Assembly: GCA_034440635.1 (NCBI GenBank)
Contig: JAOTON010000214.1
Coordinates: 62,001-126,000 of the forward strand
DNA from: Lepas anatifera
Taxonomy: Eukaryota; Arthropoda; Thecostraca; Lepadidae
Direction: 5' to 3'
DNA: 64,000 bases
Shown: positions 1-11,639 of the stretch, in pieces
Layout of the letters: each line of letters starts with the position of its first letter
How positions within the stretch are numbered: the first letter of the stretch is position 1
The notes under the pieces: model-generated
Told to the model about the DNA's origin: nothing
Databases searched by the model: none
What the model saw: only the letters and a program-made list of their open reading frames with translations
Made by a program: the position numbers and the translations under genes

Positions 1-845
1 GACAGAGTCAGTCTGCACGCCCTCCTGGATCGAATCCCAGCTGTGTTTTAGAAAGTTGGCAAGATTTGAGACGCATGAACGATTTGGGAGAAATCCATGT
101 TGACTGCTGGGAATAGATGGTAGACAATGGGCCAAAAGAGAGTCACAGACTACCTTTTCTAAAATTTTCGAACAAAGAGGAAGAAGTGAAATACCGCGGT
201 AGTTGCCTGGGTTCTTTTTGTCTCCTTCTTTGTGAATGGGAATGACATTTGCATCCTTTCAAATATGTGGGAAAACACCTTGAGTGACTGACAATTTGCA
301 AATGATTTCGAGAGGCACTGCCAATTCGGCAGCACACTCATACAAAATTCTGGCGCTCAGATTGTCGGGCCCGCACGCTTTGTGCTTTCCAATGCTAGAT
401 AGCAGGGCCTGAACTTTGCCTGGGGGAACTGTAAACTCTTGAAGAATGGAACAGTGAAAGTTCGGGGGCGTTTGGCAGCGTGTCAACGTTGGGATCCGAA
501 AATTTGGAGGCGAAGGTTTCGTTGAAAATATTTGCGCATTTGGTGGGATCGGAAAATTGTTGACTGTTTGCGACAAGAACGCGTGGACGTTGATGAGACG
601 ATTTCAATGAGTTTATAAACGACCAGAAACGTTTTGGGTTCCCACGGAAGTCACCAACAATGCCCAGTAAGTAATTACGATATTTCGCGTTAGATAAAGC
701 TTTAAAATTGTTTCTTGCTCTACTAAATACAAGATCGCTTTCTGGAGAAGGGTCGCGCTTTCTTACACGGTGTGCATGGTCTTTGTCCCTAAGAGCACGC
801 TGCACGTCCCGGTCAAACCAGAGAGGCGTCTGCACTGAGGTCAAA
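1..845 (-). mobile_element. LINE fragment: endonuclease-RT linker and start of reverse transcriptase
   Basis: Two overlapping minus-strand frames carry LINE protein. The frame at 395-844 has the basic linker between endonuclease and RT, including GNPKRFWSFINSLKSS and FNETFASKFSD. The frame at 259-576 has KVQALLSSIGKHKACGPDNL, the usual start of an RT domain, and continues in a third frame towards the window edge. The frame changes show it is decayed. The linker closely resembles the plus-strand LINE at 19.4-23.9 kb (GNFKTNPKTFWSYLQC, VHKACGPDDISARV), so they are probably one family, without a visible RNase H domain. The element is cut by the window start. Confidence 0.8.
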
Positions 846-1019
846 TGAGCTCGTCGGGGGCCCTTATCTGGGCCCCCTTAACTGGCACGGCCCTCAGCTG
901 ATTTTGGAGACCCGAAATCCCTCCTACCGGATCCCACCCACGCCAAATTTCCTGACTCCCTGAGGGCCCCTGGGGGCCATTGGGGATTTTTCCCACGAGA
1001 AGCGCTGGGGTCCCTCCCC

Positions 1020-1835
1020 CGAGACAAAGCTTACAACATGTCTCTGTCTCTATCCTCTAGCGTCTGCCAGAGTTAAGCTAGAATCATTCTTAGGCACAAT
1101 TCGCTTCTTCTCGTTACGGCGAATCAGCAAATAATGTATAATATGACTATACTAGGTTAAAACATAAAAATGACCAGACCTAAGGCTAGGTCAAGACCAC
1201 CATCTAGCCTAGCATAGTCAGTATGCATATCAATCAACTCACAATAACAATAAAAAACAGTATCAAAATACGGGTCTTATCAATATTTCCTGCAAAGCAA
1301 TTGACCCAAGTCTTAAAACCTGCTTAGGAAGCCCCAGATGAACTCTCAGAGGTAACATGTCTAAACTTGCAACATGAACCGATACAGAGGCCTAGGATAC
1401 TATGATTTGGGGAATCCGAAGGTATTTCAAGCGGCGTCTGCAGACATAGAACAATTTTTCGGAAAATTTCCGTTTCACCCCATGCATTTTCAATGGAGAG
1501 GTCATGATTCGTACCTGTCCCTACGTCATCGATGGAAAAATCCTGGAATAAATTTATTAATACTTTTTTGGCCCATTATATGGTACAAGTTTGAATTCGA
1601 CAGATTCACCGTTTTCTTACATACGCCAACTTAAACATTTTTTGGCGTGAGGTCACTTGACCTGCACTGGTGACCCTGACCCGAGATGACGCAACCTTAA
1701 ATTTTGAGGGAAAGTTGCGGAATTGATCAATGATAAGGTGTGACAAGTACTGTGTCGCTTCGCGCCGACGTTTTTTCGTGCCACTGGGGGACCTCGAGGG
1801 GGTGTTCAAGCACCACCCAACGGGCCGGAACTGGG
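1020..1835 (+). mobile_element. Decayed TTAA-type MITE, family G copy 1
   Basis: Non-coding sequence that aligns by eye with the elements at 24.0-27.6 kb and 47.8-48.5 kb, sharing blocks such as CTCTCAGAGGT and CATCGAT(G/A)TA and a 3' end with GAGGGGGTGTTCAAGCACC, a decayed copy of the terminal stem seen at 27.57 kb. Boundaries are approximate and no clean target duplication remains. Its value is comparative: at 1073-1076 it retains the unoccupied TTAA in which the sister copy carries family F. Short ORFs here are chance. Confidence 0.55.
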
Positions 1836-2129
1836 CGCGAATACTCTAGGACAGGACTGAGGCCAAAAGGGAAGGCTCTAAACAATGTCTGAAATTTTGG
1901 GGTCAAGGTCCTTCAAGGTCATTGACCTATTACGGCACAGCCCAACATATTATGCCTAATTTACGCTATAACTAGCGCTGTGCCCAAGCTTATCAATGAC
2001 CTTTGATCAAGCCTTGATCATCAAGGCCAGTCACCTTTAATATTGACCTGTGACCTTGATCTAAACACTGAATAACCTTTACTTTGATGTAATAGCATAC
2101 GTTATGATAGGTGTCGTAACATTATGCAA
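1836..2129. other. No gene seen; GACC/GGTC-rich DNA
   Basis: Contains repeated AAGGTCA/TGACCT words like those inside the MITEs and is probably an old MITE remnant, but no ends could be placed. Confidence 0.3.
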
Positions 2130-4390
2130 CGTCATTTAGGGGCTGTCCGGGAATACATGTACTCATCAGGGACACCTATGCTCTCTGGAGGGGCCTTTGC
2201 TTCGATGAGGCACCTGTGCCACCCAGGGGCGTCTTCGCTCCCCAATGGGCGCAACCTAGTATCCAGGGGCATCTTTGCTGTTCCGGGGTTTGATGCCCAG
2301 TGCCCAAGGGGAGCGTTTTCTTATCCAGGTTCACCTTGGTATTGAGGGGCGTATTTTTATTCAAGGTAACCTATACTACCTAGTGGCACCTACCCTATGC
2401 AAGGGGCGCTTAGGCTATCCAGGGGCGGCAATTTGCTATACAAAGGGCGCACTTATGCTCTCCATGGACACCTCATTCAGAAGGTGCCTCTGATATTCAG
2501 GGGCGCTTTTCCTATCAGCAGGGTACCTGTGCCATCTTGGGGCTATTCTTATCAAGGGACGCTGCTGTTATTCAGGAATATCTACACGACTGTCGAGGGT
2601 CGCCTTTGCTACCCAGAAGCGCCTTTACTTCTTAGGAAGTTTGGCTCCCGTGCTTAAAGGAGTGCTTTGGCATCAATTGATTGCTCTGTTATTGGGCTTA
2701 GATGCGCGTGAACCTCGAGCTCATGTAGCGCCCATATTGTTGCTAAGGAATGCTCATGCTATCAAAGGGCGCCTTTACTATCCAGGGCCTCTGTTTTATT
2801 CAAGGCAGTCTGTTCTATCCACGGGCATCTGTTATTTCGGGGGCGGTGCCTAGGTTATTCAGGAGGCGGCTTCTTTCTCCACATGGGCGCACTATTGCTT
2901 TCCAGGAGCACCGTTACTGCCCAGGGGTGTCTTCCTATCCAGGGTCGCATATGATGTCTAGGTGTATATTTAAATCACAGACATGATTGAAATACATGCC
3001 CCTACGTTATGCTAGGGTGCTTTTTGTCTCCGGTAAGGCGCTATTTTTATCTTCCGGGCACCAGTTTACCCAAAAGCACCTATGCTGTCCAGAGAACCGT
3101 TGTTATCTAGGTCTGCCTTCGCTGTTAAGGGGCACCTTTGCTACCCAAAGGGGGCATTTTACTTTCTTGGAGTGCCTATTTCCATCTAAGGGGCACATAT
3201 GCTATCTTGGAGCGCCTTTGCAATCATGCGGCGCACTTTTCTATCCAGGGGCGCCTCTGCAATCCAGGAGGAGCCAAAATTGATGGAGAATAAAAATTCT
3301 GAAATGAGGCGCTCGAACACTGTAATAAAGTGCCTAGATATCAGAAAGAGGCGCTCATCTGCTGAGCGGGGAGGACTGCTGGTTGGTGAGGGCAGCCTTC
3401 TCGGAAGTGGAGCGCACATACTGAAAAACGCACCCGGTTGCAGCGATGGAGCCCTAAGCCTTCAGTTATAGGTTAATGAAATGTGGTTAAAGGCAGTCCA
3501 TGCTCAAATTGAGCGCTCGCGAGCCTTGTAACAGAGCGCTCGACTGTCGGACAGGTGTGCCAAACCATAGACAGTAGGGCAGCTGAAGATGGAAAGGGAC
3601 ACCTATGATATCCTGGGGGCGCCTGTACTCTCAGGTGAGGCGCTTGTTTTCTTTCTCAGGCGCCTAGTTTATCCATGGCCGCCTATGCTGTCCAGATCAT
3701 CTATTTCAAGATGGGTTAACTTTGCTGTCCAGGGGCGCCTTTGCTATCCAAGGGCACATATGATATCTGTAGGGCGCCTTATGCAAAGGGCACCGTCCTT
3801 ACCAAAGGCTGCCTTTCACTTTCCCTGAAGTGCCTATTTCTATGTAAGGGGTGCATATATTATTTAGGAGTGCCCTTGATATACGGAGACGCCTTTTTGT
3901 TCAGCGGCGCCTTTCCTCTTGAGGAGCGCTGCTCTATTCCAGGGTAGCTGAAGATGGATAAGGGACATCTATGTTATACAGGGGGAGCCTCTACTTTCCA
4001 ATGGGGTGCTCATTTTCCTTCTCAGGCACCTAATTTATCTAGGGGGCGCCTAGGCTATCCAAAGGCGCCTTTACTACCGAAGAGGTGCCTTCCTAGGGGC
4101 GCCTTTGCTATTCAGGGGCACCTTTGCTGTCCAAAGCACTTGTGTTATCCAGGGTTGTCTTTGCTGTCCAGTGGCGCCTTTGCTATCCAAAAGTGCATAT
4201 GATATCCGTGGGTGCTTTATCCAGTGGGCGCCTGGACTATCAAAGGGCACTTTTTCTATCCAAGGGTTGCATTTATTTTCCTGAAGTGCCTATTTCTATC
4301 TAAGGGGCTCCTATTCTGTCCAGGGCATCTATGTTTCCCAGATTTTCCTTTGCTGTCCAGGGACGCCTTTGCTATCCAAGGGCACGTTTC
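2130..4390. repeat. Degenerate ~19-bp minisatellite (left part)
   Basis: A long run of diverged copies of a unit close to GGCGCCTTTGCTATCCAGG, about 19 bp. Because 19 is not a multiple of 3, many short open frames arise that are not genes. The array is interrupted at about 3275-3590 by unrelated sequence. Longer higher-order units are visible: a block beginning AGCTGAAGATGG recurs near 3577, 3945 and 5568, and roughly 3800-4265 is repeated at 5440-5890. The array continues after the MITE at 4391-5428. Confidence 0.85.
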
Positions 4391-5428
4391 TTAACCCGCG
4401 CCCCACCGGGGGTCCGGCGCCACCTTTGCCCCACCGGGGGGGGCATCGATGGCCCCCCTCTAACTCCGAAAATATGGGCGTTAGCGCAATAGAAGAATAG
4501 AAGGCAATAGAAGGCTCGCGTGAATTCAGTAAGAAATTACTTCGCATGTTTTAGTGCTCAGGTCAATGGTTTGACCTCCAGAGGTCAAATTAGGTCAAGA
4601 TCGGCTATTTTCACTCAAATATGCAATGATTAAGCAAACTGGGCATAACTCTTATGTCATTAGAGCTATTGAGGCCTGGTAAAGTACATTTGATAGCAAA
4701 TTGCCAGAACTTTTTCCGCTATGTGGAACGTAAAGACCTCCCGCCAGTGGTTTGACCGCCAGAGGTCACCTCGTGACCTAATATGACCTGAGGTCACGAA
4801 AGGTCAAAAAGTGACCTTGCTGTATATCAAATGAACGCCAGTGACAAGACAAACACGATGGTCTTTGTTTCACCGCTCTACCTCAATTAGGTCAAAAGTT
4901 ATTGTCAAAATGCTGTTTTTGACCTCTGGAGACCTTGGATGACCTTGGAAAAGTCAAAGGGCAAATATGACCCCTGGGATCCGTGAAAGGGTGCCCAAAA
5001 ACGTTGTTCTGAGCAGTCTGAGTATTTGCAATCATTTTTGTGGCTTTTATGTCATGAAATAGCTTTTCCCCATGCTTTTCCAATGGGAGAGGTCGCCTCG
5101 TGACCTGACCTCAGGGCACGAAATAGAAAAATCCAGGATATACACCTTGTAGACCCTGGAGGGGTCATGAAGTGTAGGAAGTTTCAAATCGATCGACTTT
5201 GGAATGTAGCTCTTACAGAACTCTAAATGTGAAGTGAGGTGACCTTGGTTGACCTCGTCTGGTGACCTGACCTTGGGTGACCCGGGGTAAAAAATTTCAG
5301 GGATGATGGGAAAATGATGCAGTGAGAGGTAGAGCCCTCAACCGCGGTGCTGCACTTCGTCGTCTTTCTGCTATCTCGGAAAAACCTTAGGGGGGCCATC
5401 GATGGCCCCCCGGTGGGGCGAGGGTTAA
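4391..5428 (-). mobile_element. TTAA MITE, family A copy 1 (piggyBac-like ends)
   Basis: A 1.04-kb non-coding element bounded by TTAA at 4391-4394 and 5425-5428. The ends are inverted repeats, CCCGCGCCCCACCGGGG on the left and the reverse complement of CCCTCGCCCCACCGGGG on the right. Inside the right end lies a perfect 22-bp palindrome centred on ATCGAT (5390-5411). TTAA duplication with CCC-starting termini is characteristic of the piggyBac superfamily; assignment is inferred from the ends because no transposase is present. The element sits inside the 19-bp minisatellite, which resumes after it. The interior has about twenty AGGTCA/TGACCT hexamers. It is very similar, inverted, to the element at 20964-21999. 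Confidence 0.88.
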
Positions 5429-5910
5429 CCAAGGGGCGCATTTTGCTTTCCTGGAGCGCCTATTTCTATCTAAAGGGCGCATATGTTATCTAGGAGGGCC
5501 TTTGATATCCGGAGGCGGCTTTTTGTCCAGGGGCGCCTTTTCTCTTGAGGGGCGCTGCTCCAATCCAGAGCAGCTGAAGGTGGATAAGGGACATCTATGT
5601 TATACAGAGGGAGCCTGTACTTCCCAGTGGGGCCCTTGTTTTCCTTCTCAGGCACCTAGTTTATCCAGGGGCGCCTAGGCTATCCAAAGACGGCTTTTCT
5701 ATCGAAGGGGTGCCTCCCTAGGGGCGCCTTTGCTACCCAGGGGCGCCTTTGCTGTCCACAGTACTTGTGTTATCCAGGGTTGTCTTTGCTGTCCAGGGGC
5801 GCCTTTGCTATCCAAGGGTGCATATGACATCCGTAGGGCGCTTTTTCCAGTGGGTGCCTAGGCTATCAAAGGGTGTCTTTTTCTATTCAAATGGCGCCTT
5901 TTTAAGGACA
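5429..5910. repeat. Degenerate ~19-bp minisatellite (right part)
   Basis: Continuation of the array beyond the MITE, with the same GGCGCCTTTGCTATCC words. Most of it is a second copy of the higher-order block at 3800-4265. No coding meaning. Confidence 0.85.
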
Positions 5911-7462
5911 CGTCCCCATCGCTCTTAACGCCCACGCTCCATGTCTGTGTTACATATATGCTATTTGTTGGAACCGTTCATCACGCACCCCCTGTCCCAC
6001 CGCCTCCGAGGAGCTTGGCCTCTTTAGTAAAATCCTGGACCCGCCACTGTGCACAACAAACAAGTGATTCTGACAGTTCACTTTCTTCATCCACTCACAA
6101 AGAGCATCTCAAACCAGCATAAGTATAGCTGTACAGTTTTAGTGTTTTTCACACCCACGTGCAATACTCTACAATGGACCAGAGTCAGTTTGCTGGCAGC
6201 ATACAAAATCTCACACATCAGCCACATTACGTGCTGATTCTGGGGAACTTGCTTCATCACTTCACAAAATCTGTCATCGGACCAATGTGAATGTCACGAA
6301 CCTGAAAAGAGAGAGGACAGTGTTAGCAGATTGTTTATCTTTTCGAAAAAAGTTATGAAAACCCTAGAATTGTCAACTTTCTGTTACATTCAAGAACATA
6401 GCTTTGCCACGGGAGGAGTGCGAATAAGCGCTACAGAATGCTACCGGATGTGAAAACAGCAGACCAAATTTTCTGCCATCTCCAAAACGAACTGGAATCG
6501 TCTAATGCACTCCAGCTTTTCATGTATTGAAACAGTTCTTATGTTGTGTGGTGAACTATGTTTCACCAATGCAGGAACAATTCACAGCTGATTTGGCCAG
6601 AGGCGGCTCATTTCTGGATGCTTCAACTATAAGGTGCTATAGTTACATTCTGCTGGCAATGGTGGTCGAATTTTCTGATTTTTTTCATAGCGGTAGAGCT
6701 ACGAGAGATTAGCTTAGTATGTTACACATGACACCTAAGATTGTCGCCGCCTGCTGGAGATGGAAAGTGGATTCTTATCAGGCATTCTTCATCGAACCTT
6801 TTTGTCTCAACTGGACTGGGAGGAAATATCCATTTTGTGTCACAATTTCATTAAAAAAACCTGACAGGCACGGACACAAGCTCAAATCCGGAGGGCTCAG
6901 TGCCAAAGGTGGGGTTTCCAGTTTAAGTTTTATATTACGTTATGACCAGAAAAATTACAGATACTACATATCCGTTTCTCCGACGAATCCATCCCAATAA
7001 GTCTGTACACAGCCCCCAGCAATTGAATCTGAACAGGATCTGTACTATTGCTCATCAAGTCGTCATTAAAAATTAAAATTTACTTCCAGGTATTGATTGT
7101 GTAGCCGGCAATACTCGGCAGCCTCATGACTTAGAAATCATTAAAGAAAATAAAGTTCTCACGAGAGAGCCACAGAAAAATAGTTTTCTGCTAATCATTT
7201 CCAAAACATGATATCGGCAACCAGTTTTGGGACGGTAATCTAATGCTAAGAGCGAAAACCTGTTGGGTGTCCAGTCATGACCGAGGGAGCAATAGTGGCC
7301 CAGAAATTAGCCCAAAAATGCCGAGCCCAGTGTGTACAGATGCCATTGCCGAGAGCTGTATACCATGATTACCTATCTAAGCCCAATCCAGATAAAAATG
7401 CGATTAAATCGACAAAGAAGATAATCCAGATTCAGATCGAAGGCTACCATAACTTCTTGGGA
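5911..7462. other. No gene seen
   Basis: No convincing coding region on either strand. At about 6031-6049 the sequence TCCTGGACCCGCCACTG resembles one end of the hAT-type MITEs found elsewhere in the window, without a recognisable partner end. Confidence 0.4.
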
Positions 7463-7657
7463 CCACGGCGGAGTAGTGGCTAGTGCGCTTGCTTTCAACG
7501 CGGCCGACCCGGGTTCAAGGCCCGGCGGATTATCTGAGCAAGGAACAATACTGTCTCCCGAGCAACCCTTTCAACAGGAAAAGCGTTGGCGACGCCATAT
7601 GATCCGGCCATGGAACACCCGGCTGTTGTTGTATCGGTAAGCATAATAATTATTATC
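7463..7657 (+). mobile_element. tRNA-derived SINE, copy 1
   Basis: The 5' part resembles a tRNA promoter: an A-box-like TAGTGGCTAGT at 7474-7484 and a B-box-like GGTTCAAGGCC at 7512-7522. It is followed by a body with TCTCCCGAGCAACCCTTTC and AGCGTTGGCGACGCCATATGA, and an ATAATAATTATTAT tail. It does not fold as a complete tRNA and is not a tRNA gene. The same body occurs at 16.37, 44.75 and 48.95 kb, all in plus orientation. The 3' portion resembles the tail of the LINE at 53.4-60.0 kb. Confidence 0.85.
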
Positions 7658-7784
7658 TACCAGAAATGTTTCGGCGGATTTAATCGGGTGCGATTCAGTC
7701 TACGAACGGATCTAGTATCCATCTGGATATCTGAACCGTGATATACTCGTATCACACGGAGTGGCGGTGTGTGATCCTCCCACA

Positions 7785-7945
7785 AACTGGCGGATCCAGG
7801 AATTCATTTGAGGGGGGGCGTGGCTACGGGGCTCGAGCATCAACCGCCAGTACCTCGGGCAGCACCTCGCCTATATATTTACTATAGGGTCTCGGACCTT
7901 TGGGGGGGGGCTTGAGCCCCCTAGATCCCTCTGGATCCGCCACTG
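7785..7945. mobile_element. hAT-type MITE with 8-bp target duplication
   Basis: Short non-coding element whose ends are inverted repeats: CTGGCGGATCCAGG on the left and CTGGATCCGCCACTG on the right. It is flanked by CTCCCACA (7777-7784) and CTCCTACA (7946-7953), 7 of 8 identical. An 8-bp duplication and CAG..CTG-type ends fit the hAT superfamily. No transposase. Confidence 0.72.
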
Positions 7946-8400
7946 CTCCTACACACCAGTGGTGCCCGAGATACAGCAGCGAATCCAGGGGAGGGCCATA
8001 AATGACATTCGCTTTCTCAGACTCCCGATTTCCGCTTATTTTGGTTAAGAAACATTTTTTCACGATATTTTGGACCCCGTCGCCCACCTCCTCCCCTAAA
8101 CCATCGGTCTAGAGGTCCGTCACCGGCCGACTGCCGCTGCTGATCTGCCAGCCACCTCCGCGGCGGGCTGCTGACGCGGCAGTGAGTCGGTCGCGTTCCG
8201 ACTGTCTGCCAATTACCCGCCATTCATATTCTATAAGTCACGGACACCTTATCCACGTTTTTGTACCGCTTAGGGCGATAAATCGGCCAATGATTGGCCG
8301 ATGTGGCAATTCACACATGTTTTAAGGGGCTTGAATGAAGACGTCTGCTTTATTGATGAACAGTCAGCCACATGGTGAAATGACAAGGTGCAAAAACTTT

Positions 8401-8405
<5 letters not shown>

Positions 8406-8441
<36 letters not shown>
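8406..8441. repeat. (AG)18 microsatellite
   Basis: Uninterrupted AG dinucleotide run of 36 bp. Confidence 0.98.
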
Positions 8442-8442
<1 letters not shown>

Positions 8443-8698
8443 AAGAAAGAAAGGTATGTCAACTGTCACTCCAATATACTGGTGAAACCGCAAACAACAG
8501 CAGATATATTGACAGGCAACACAATAATGTTACCTCCCACGCTCTTTTTGTGTATTGGTTTATTTCAATTTATTTAATGCTGCTGTCAGGCATGTTTAAG
8601 AGTGTTATTGTTTGCTGTTTTAAGACATTATCTTCAAAAAATTACATAAGGGAACATAATTAATTTTTTTCGATCCATTCATCTGAGCCCTGGAATCT

Positions 8699-9158
8699 TT
8701 AAAGGGAATGTAGCACTTTGGTCGAATCCTGGAATTTAGTGTAATTAGGGGAACTTTTAGCCGAAAATGAAGGAGGCGTCCCTGATTTCTCTGAAAAATG
8801 TATATACAATAAGCTCAATATTTTGATTTTTAAATGTTCCTCTAGGGAAATAAAAAAATATCTGCCTGTGGATGATGTCATGATCTGGCAACCGCAACTA
8901 TATTCAATGCACTTCAAGGGCTTCGATTGGCTGATACTCACCGTGACGTCAGCGTATGTCGTCACACCAACAGCCATGACAACTGTGGCCTGCTGCTACG
9001 GGTACATGAGGGGTAAATTTCAGGTAGGTTTTAGCTTTTTCTACGGAAATCTCGAGTTCCAAGACAAATGATATATTGAGCACCGGGTTTTCCGACTTGC
9101 TTTACAACTTGGCTATCTCAGTTAAAATCAAATTATAAATGTGCCATATTCCCTTTAA
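8699..9158. mobile_element. Short TTAA MITE, family J copy 1
   Basis: A 460-bp element bounded by TTAA at 8699-8702 and 9155-9158 with inverted ends AGGGAATGTAGCAC and (reverse complement of right end) AGGGAATATGGCAC. The interior is AT-richer than families A-G and carries GTGACGTCA and TATGTCGTCACACC. A second copy starts at 63552 and runs out of the window, with nearly collinear interior (CTTCAAGGGCTTCGATTGGC in both). The two overlapping short ORFs inside are not supported as genes. Confidence 0.85.
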
Positions 9159-10554
9159 GACGTTTGTACGACCATTCTGAAACGTTAATTTCAAATGGAC
9201 ACAATGCCCTGAGAGGAATTTATCGACAACACGCCAAAGGCTTGAGGATGCTCATATCAGCCCAATATACTGCTCATGATATGACTGTCAGCTAGCATTT
9301 CTCACATCGAGGTCGTTTTAATCAGTCATATCATAGGCAATAGACACGGCTTATCAAAAGATTAGCAATAAACCACGGCTTAGAATAGAAAACCACTCCA
9401 TTTGACTTCCCACTTAGTGAAGAATTCCTATATCAACCACTTGTGCCCGCCTACGCGAACTCCGCCTACGAAGCGAGACCGAACGACATCGGCGCTGAAT
9501 AGCCCCGGGCGAGACACTGTCACGTGACCTCAGGGGATACGCAACGGAGCGTCAAGGTCAAATGCGGCAGGTGAGTTTATGAGCGCGTGCGGTGGGAGGA
9601 TAGCTGAAAACGCTGCTTCAGAGGTGTGGGGACAACGGAGAGTTAATGTAACAAGTGAATTCACGGACGAGGTTTGACCTTCAGTTCAGGTAAGGACGTG
9701 GGCTGCGTCTTATGCATGTTACCGTGTCAAGCCGTGGTGCGCAGGGGTCGGCTTGGAACATAAATAATTACTTACCTACATACGCAGCCTGGTCAACTTC
9801 GCAAATGGCCGTTATGGAAACAAGAAAAAGGAAAGGGAGTAGGTATAAGCCATTTGAATTAAACTAGTGACCCGCGTAACCCTTGTCCTAGTGTGGGGGA
9901 TATTTTAATAACCCACATATTTTTCCAAGGCAGGCAGAATACATTGCACAGAATACCGCCGCGCTGGTTCATGTGATCCATTATTATCTGTACATTTTTT
10001 CTTTTGCAAAATTTCATGTTTGGGTAATCTCAGGTCATGTTGCCAGGCCAGGTTAAGTGACGTCACTTCCAAAAATGTTCGAAATAGCATCAGTAAGAAT
10101 ATGTTCCACCAATTTCACCTGCTGATCTGAAATTCATATCACATCAAAAACCCACTAATTACCGCAAATCTTGCCGGCTGAGTTAGTGTATCGATTACCT
10201 GGGGTCCATTGCGGACTTAGACTTTCTTGTCGGAAATGAATGCATGGAGAAATGGGGAGTAGTCGAAAAACGCCCCTTGTCTTCTTCTTTAGGTACGGCT
10301 TAGAGTGGCTTATTCCTATCAAAATCACGGTACCTTAGGTCATGCTCCAGGATCAAGTTAAGGCTTTCGAGCTGTAGCCTGTGAAAGATCATCTGGAACT
10401 AAAGTTAATTTTCAGGCTCGAATAAATAATAACTTTGCAAAGAGTGGTGGTGGCCTTCTTATTTTGTGGTTGTTCGTGTTGTCATTGCCAGTCGATTCAG
10501 GTGAAAAGGATATCAGATCAGACGGTGACCCTGACCTAACCTTGGGTCAGGCTA

Positions 10555-10557
<3 letters not shown>
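9159..10557. other. No gene seen
   Basis: Unique-looking non-coding DNA without a supportable ORF, RNA gene or element boundary. Confidence 0.4.

Positions 10558-10600
<43 letters not shown>
10558..10600. repeat. (TA)21 microsatellite
   Basis: Uninterrupted AT dinucleotide run. Confidence 0.98.
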
Positions 10601-10602
<2 letters not shown>

Positions 10603-11264
10603 CTAATATCAATAGCTGTGGTCATATACTACATAATAAACTCGTCATAAGGAGATAAGTCTAATAATGCATTTAAATTGATTCAGAAGAATTCAGAAGC
10701 TCGAAAAACTATCCTAACCTGTCACCTTCCTAGACCTATCATGACCTCGATACCTTGGCCTGCCGCGACCTCAATATTGACCTGCGTCAAAAAGTGGCCG
10801 ATCTAGCTTCGTAAGCGCTAGTGCTGGGCTGTGTACCTCCCGGTTATCCCCCACATGACCCGAGGTCGAGGGAAGCTTTTGTCCCCCTTCGCGCCTGAGG
10901 CAGGGTAGATAACCAGGTAGATTTTGCAGGATGTATTTATGCCGGTATTAAATGGATAGCTGGGTTGATAGTTGATTGATAGTTGAACTTTACGGTAGAA
11001 GGTGCAAGATACTCCAGCTGGAGAGGACGCTGGCTAGATACGTCACGTTTGCTGTGCGTTCACTAAGCACGTGGCACTTTCTCCTTGCTACTTCATTCAC
11101 CGTGTGTAGTGCAGCTGTCTTGCTGGTGGGTACCTATGTTTGTGAATACAGCCATGCATCAAACAATTTAAATAATTATAAATCTGGTTTAAGGGATGTG
11201 GCCTTTAAGGATTTTAAAAGGAAAAACAAGTTGAACAAAGAGGAAAAGGCATAATATAAAGAAC

Positions 11265-11440
11265 TATATTAAAAAAAAAAAAAAATAAAACCCCCCCAAA
11301 CCACCCCCACCCCCCCCTTTTTGGTGGGGGAAGTGAAAAAAGAAGAAAAAAAAAAAAAAATAAAATTATTTTAATTTTTAAAAAAAAAAATAAAAAAAAA
11401 AAAATTAAATAAAAAATTAAAAAAAAATTTTACCATAGTT
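11265..11440. repeat. Homopolymer-rich A and C tracts
   Basis: Runs of A, C and T unlike anything else in the window, e.g. fifteen or so A's, then C-rich blocks, then A-rich blocks broken by single T's. The reading is suspicious as a consensus artefact; see findings. Confidence 0.8.
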
Positions 11441-11545
11441 ATAGAAAGTTGAGTTTTTTTAGGCATGTGTTATCCGGTTTGGCGGAAATTATCATTTATG
11501 TGTGTTGTGTCCAGACAGGTTCTACTGTCGAGGAAATGTAACAGT

Positions 11546-11584
11546 TCAAAGAGGAGACCTGGGGACCTCCTTTAAAGGTAAGTC
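11546..11584 (-). CDS. Possible terminal exon of the DHRS11-like gene (tentative)
   Basis: On the minus strand, an acceptor-like CATTGCAG precedes a 13-codon phase-0 frame ending in TGA, reading DLPLKEVPRSPL. The preceding exon ends in phase 0, and vertebrate DHRS11 ends about a dozen residues after that point with a D-I/L-containing strand, so length and phase fit. Similarity is too weak to be convincing. If the previous exon were not spliced it would read on for five codons to a TAG. Confidence 0.2.
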   Translation of the reverse strand, partial: DLPLKEVPRSPL

Positions 11585-11639
11585 CTGCAATGTGGCTTTT
11601 CTGGTGTATGTTGCGTGCAAGTGCATGGCGATGGTATGA

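Noticed and set aside
2124..4394. Many 60-98 codon frames, possible small genes
   Set aside because: All fall in the degenerate 19-bp satellite, in several frames at once, with repeat-derived residues.
7463..7540. tRNA gene
   Set aside because: A- and B-box-like motifs are present but no cloverleaf or acceptor stem can be drawn, and the same sequence recurs with a SINE body.
10976..11254. 92-codon plus-strand frame with a hydrophobic stretch
   Set aside because: No signal-peptide logic at the start, no homologous motif, and it ends in low-complexity Lys-rich sequence beside the homopolymer tracts.
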